64,000 nucleotides of DNA. It comes from Cercis canadensis. Its lineage: Eukaryota > Streptophyta > Magnoliopsida > Fabales > Fabaceae. The stretch spans positions 225,076-289,075 of the forward strand of contig QAOA01004544.1 in NCBI GenBank assembly GCA_003255065.1. The letters run 5' to 3'. The stretch's first letter is position 1. The number at the start of each line of letters is the position of its first letter. Below, piece after piece: positions 61,652 to 64,000 of this stretch. The position numbers were made by a program, and so were the translations under genes. The notes under the pieces are model-generated. The model saw nothing but the letters and a program-made list of their open reading frames with translations. It ran no database searches and was not told the origin of the DNA.

Positions 61652-62989
61652 CGTTCCATCACAAGTTGGGCAGTATTTTGATGGTAATGGTGTTTGAAAG
61701 TCCAAGGAGGATGGTAGATGCACCAATTCAGCTCGATTGTCTGCAATGGCATCTGCTACAGATTCAGCTGTCGCTTTCTCCCCACTAAAAGTAAACCCAT
61801 GGAAGAATAACCATATATAAGGTGGAGAACCACATTACCATGTTAGGACAAAGATTTCAAAACAACAATGAAGTCCATGCAAAAGATGACATCAAATACC
61901 GAACTGGAGGAAAATCTACCTCTTCAAGGTGTAATTTTTCACTTTATAGTGCACCCTTCCAGTACCTTGGCACATAGTACACCGCAAGGCCTGCCATCCA
62001 TTACATGTCCGACAGTTCCTGTACTTGAAACAAATATTGAGTTAGAATTTAACCAACTTTAATGTCAGTCTCACATACAAGTTATTCTATCACCAAAACT
62101 ACAACATCACGCACAATAATAAGGAGAGATTACACGTATTAATATTCTGTATTCAGCATATTCTGAAATAGAATCAAATGATAGGTTGAGACAACTATCA
62201 AGAGATACCAAAAAGCACCTTTGACATATCACCTTCTTTCCCAGCTCTAGAGCAATGTCATAAGTCCCCAAAGTAGCAACAACCTACAGCCAAAAACTTG
62301 CAGCAACCATTAAAGTTGAAGGGGAAAAAAGAACAAAGATAAAAATGGATCGAAGAACTAATAGAGAAGATAATTCAGAAGATACAATTCCTGGAAATAG
62401 CAAATTCAACAACCCAGTTGACAGAATTACAAGTACAAGGTACATGACACCCCAAAATCTAGCACATAGCAATTGAGCCTTTATCTCCATTCCCCCAAAT
62501 ACTCAAAAACCAGGAAAAATAATTTGTCACTGAAAAAGCTCCTAATAATCCATTAAATTAGACAAGACAGACGACTCCAATTTGACGCCCCCAATCCCAG
62601 AAGCAGGACCCCAGTAAAGTTGTAAAATTTAATAAATTTCTGAATTTCAGAAACACATGAAGTTCCAAGACTACCCAAGTAAGGTAATGACAAAAGAACA
62701 ATGAAGATTTCCAAGAATTTTTCCAAACAGCACTGATTTAAGCTAAACTAAATGCAGTGAGAGAACTCACGAAAACTGAAGCACAAGAGAGCTTGGATAT
62801 GAGCTCGGGAACACCGAAGCCACGAGGAGCTGAGCCGGCAATGTCGAAAGCGAGAGTAAATGGAGACAAGACCACCTTAATTGGGAACTCGAAGATGTCA
62901 ATGAGCTGTTGCCCATAACGAGTTGTCAAAACCTTATACTGGACTTCCACGAACTTCTTCACACCCTTCACCATACCGTCTCTGGACAT
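61652..62989 (-). CDS. DnaJ-type zinc-finger (CxxCxG) protein, 3' exons not found
   Basis: Exons at 62771..62989, 62219..62284, 61920..62018 and 61652..61784. They encode MSRDGMVKGVKKFVEVQYKV, a hydrophobic segment, then CRTCNGWQALRCTMCQGTG and, further on, PSKYCPTCDGTG. These CxxCxG pairs are the DnaJ-type zinc finger of a plant family of uncharacterised proteins. The 3' end is not found to the left, where the T-rich array begins within 200 bp. Exons 2 and 3 also do not join cleanly: exon 2 ends at TGTCAAAAG, one A more than needed to read CQRNCRTC. That may be a homopolymer error or a true frameshift. The gene is either interrupted or mis-scaffolded. Confidence 0.7.
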
Positions 62990-63931
62990 GGCGCCAACAG
63001 AGGGATATAGAGAGAGAGAGAGAAAGAAGATAGAATTGAAGGTAGACTGTACTGGTACTCCTACTCTGCCAGCGGTTTCCTGTTTAAAGCTTCGAGCTGC
63101 TTTATCCCGAACAAGGATAATGGTTACGAAATCCGAATCGGCATGTTTCAGTTAACAAACAGGCCCCATTTGTTGCCCCATGGGTCAGGCGGGTTAGCTA
63201 GCGTTGGATCGAAGCCCAACTGGCCCATGGTTTAATTTTCAATTTTCACTAATAATATGGGATTAGCACCAAAAAAAAAAAAGATGAGAGATGACTAAAA
63301 TAATAATAATAAGAGGAAGGGAAAATAGAGTAATTGGAAAAAAAAAATCTTATTTTTAAAATTATTTTATACGCATATAAAAAAGGAATTGATTCTACTT
63401 TGTGTGGAAGGAAAGATATTAAAAAAAAAAAAAAGGAGGGCAGAATAGTTATCAAACGAATATAATAGGTAGAGGCAAGTTCAATAGTCTATGTTGTTTT
63501 CTTGAAAATAAACAAACCATTGCTTTTTTTTTTCTTCAATAAATAATTGCATATTTTATTTTATTTTCAATCTTCTTCTATGAATTTTTCTTTCTCGAGC
63601 TCTATTTTGGGGTGGGCTTAATATTGGTGAGAGTTAATGACACATTAATACACAAAATAAAATAAAAAAGCTGGCGGATTCCCTAATAATAACCTTGGTC
63701 AAACGCTAACATATTCACAATTTTGCTTAATTCATAAACAAAAAACAAAATATAATTTTTACGTACTGCTGTTATTTTTAATCTGCTTGTAGCTAAAATA
63801 TTCCAATTTTCCAACAGAGATTCTGTTTCCTTGGTGAATATAGCCTACATCTTAAGCTGAATTCAGTTTCAGTAAGGGTGGCTGCTCTCTCTCTCTTAGC
63901 TCACTCTTTCTCTCTCTAGAATCCAATTCCA
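62990..63931. promoter_or_regulatory. Divergent intergenic region of the DnaJ-type gene and the last gene
   Basis: Holds both 5' flanks: a GA-rich leader at about 63000..63030 on the left and a CT-rich leader at 63884..63915 on the right. The middle is A+T-rich. No specific element called. Confidence 0.4.
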
Positions 63932-64000
63932 ATGGCAGCTGCGGCACCGGCGGTGGCTTTGAACGGAGTTAAGATAGGGACGACATCGCAAGCATACCTG
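63932..64000 (+). CDS. Start of an unidentified gene running off the right edge
   Basis: An ATG after a CT-rich leader opens 23 codons, an Ala-rich start (MAAAAPAVALNG) followed by VKIGTTSQAYL, still open at the edge. Context and composition fit the first exon of a real gene, possibly with a plastid signal. Too short to identify. Confidence 0.55.
   Translation, partial: MAAAAPAVALNGVKIGTTSQAYL

Overview
The window is nuclear DNA of a flowering plant, almost certainly a eudicot. It is A+T-rich, its genes have many short GT-AG introns, and it carries LTR retrotransposons. The recognisable genes are typical plant genes: NRPB3, the plastid proteins SEP1 and NHD1, an ARFB-class GTPase, callose synthase pieces and a plant mobile domain gene. 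I cannot name the species. Seven single-n positions and three longer N runs show a scaffolded draft. Several single-n joins have the same sequence on both sides, so some apparent duplications are unmerged, probably heterozygous, contig overlaps.

Layout. 1-17 kb: three secreted cyclase-family (kynurenine-formamidase-like) paralogues on the minus strand. The first runs off the left edge. Between the first and second lie a decayed Ty3/gypsy chromovirus without reverse transcriptase and NRPB3 (RNA polymerase II subunit 3). 17-22.6 kb: A+T-rich DNA with a MITE-like tandem repeat, then a secreted LRR protein. 22.6-40 kb: an SLX9-like ribosome biogenesis gene (+), ARFB1-like GTPase (-), SEP1 (-) and NHD1 (+). 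SEP1 and NHD1 are divergent and share a promoter region of about 580 bp. A Ty1/copia element sits in NHD1 intron 1. 41-46 kb: a 5'-truncated phosphoglycerate dehydrogenase and a large single-exon membrane protein with an acidic repeat. 46.4-61.5 kb: a patchwork between two related T-rich arrays. It holds a decayed plant mobile domain gene, an inverted copy of the 23.6-37.1 kb block, and pieces of a callose synthase and a PHD-type gene. 61.6-64 kb: a DnaJ-type zinc-finger gene whose 3' exons are not seen, and the first codons of a rightward gene.

The main result is the 6.2-kb inverted segmental copy (49.66-55.87 kb). It keeps introns and gene order, so it arose at DNA level. It lacks the copia element, preserving the empty insertion site. 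It has lost a segment containing the first exons of both SEP1 and NHD1 and their shared promoter. The SLX9 and SEP1 remnants have frameshifts, but the GTPase copy keeps a complete 182-codon reading frame with several substitutions. I found no CRISPR array and no bacterial-type system.
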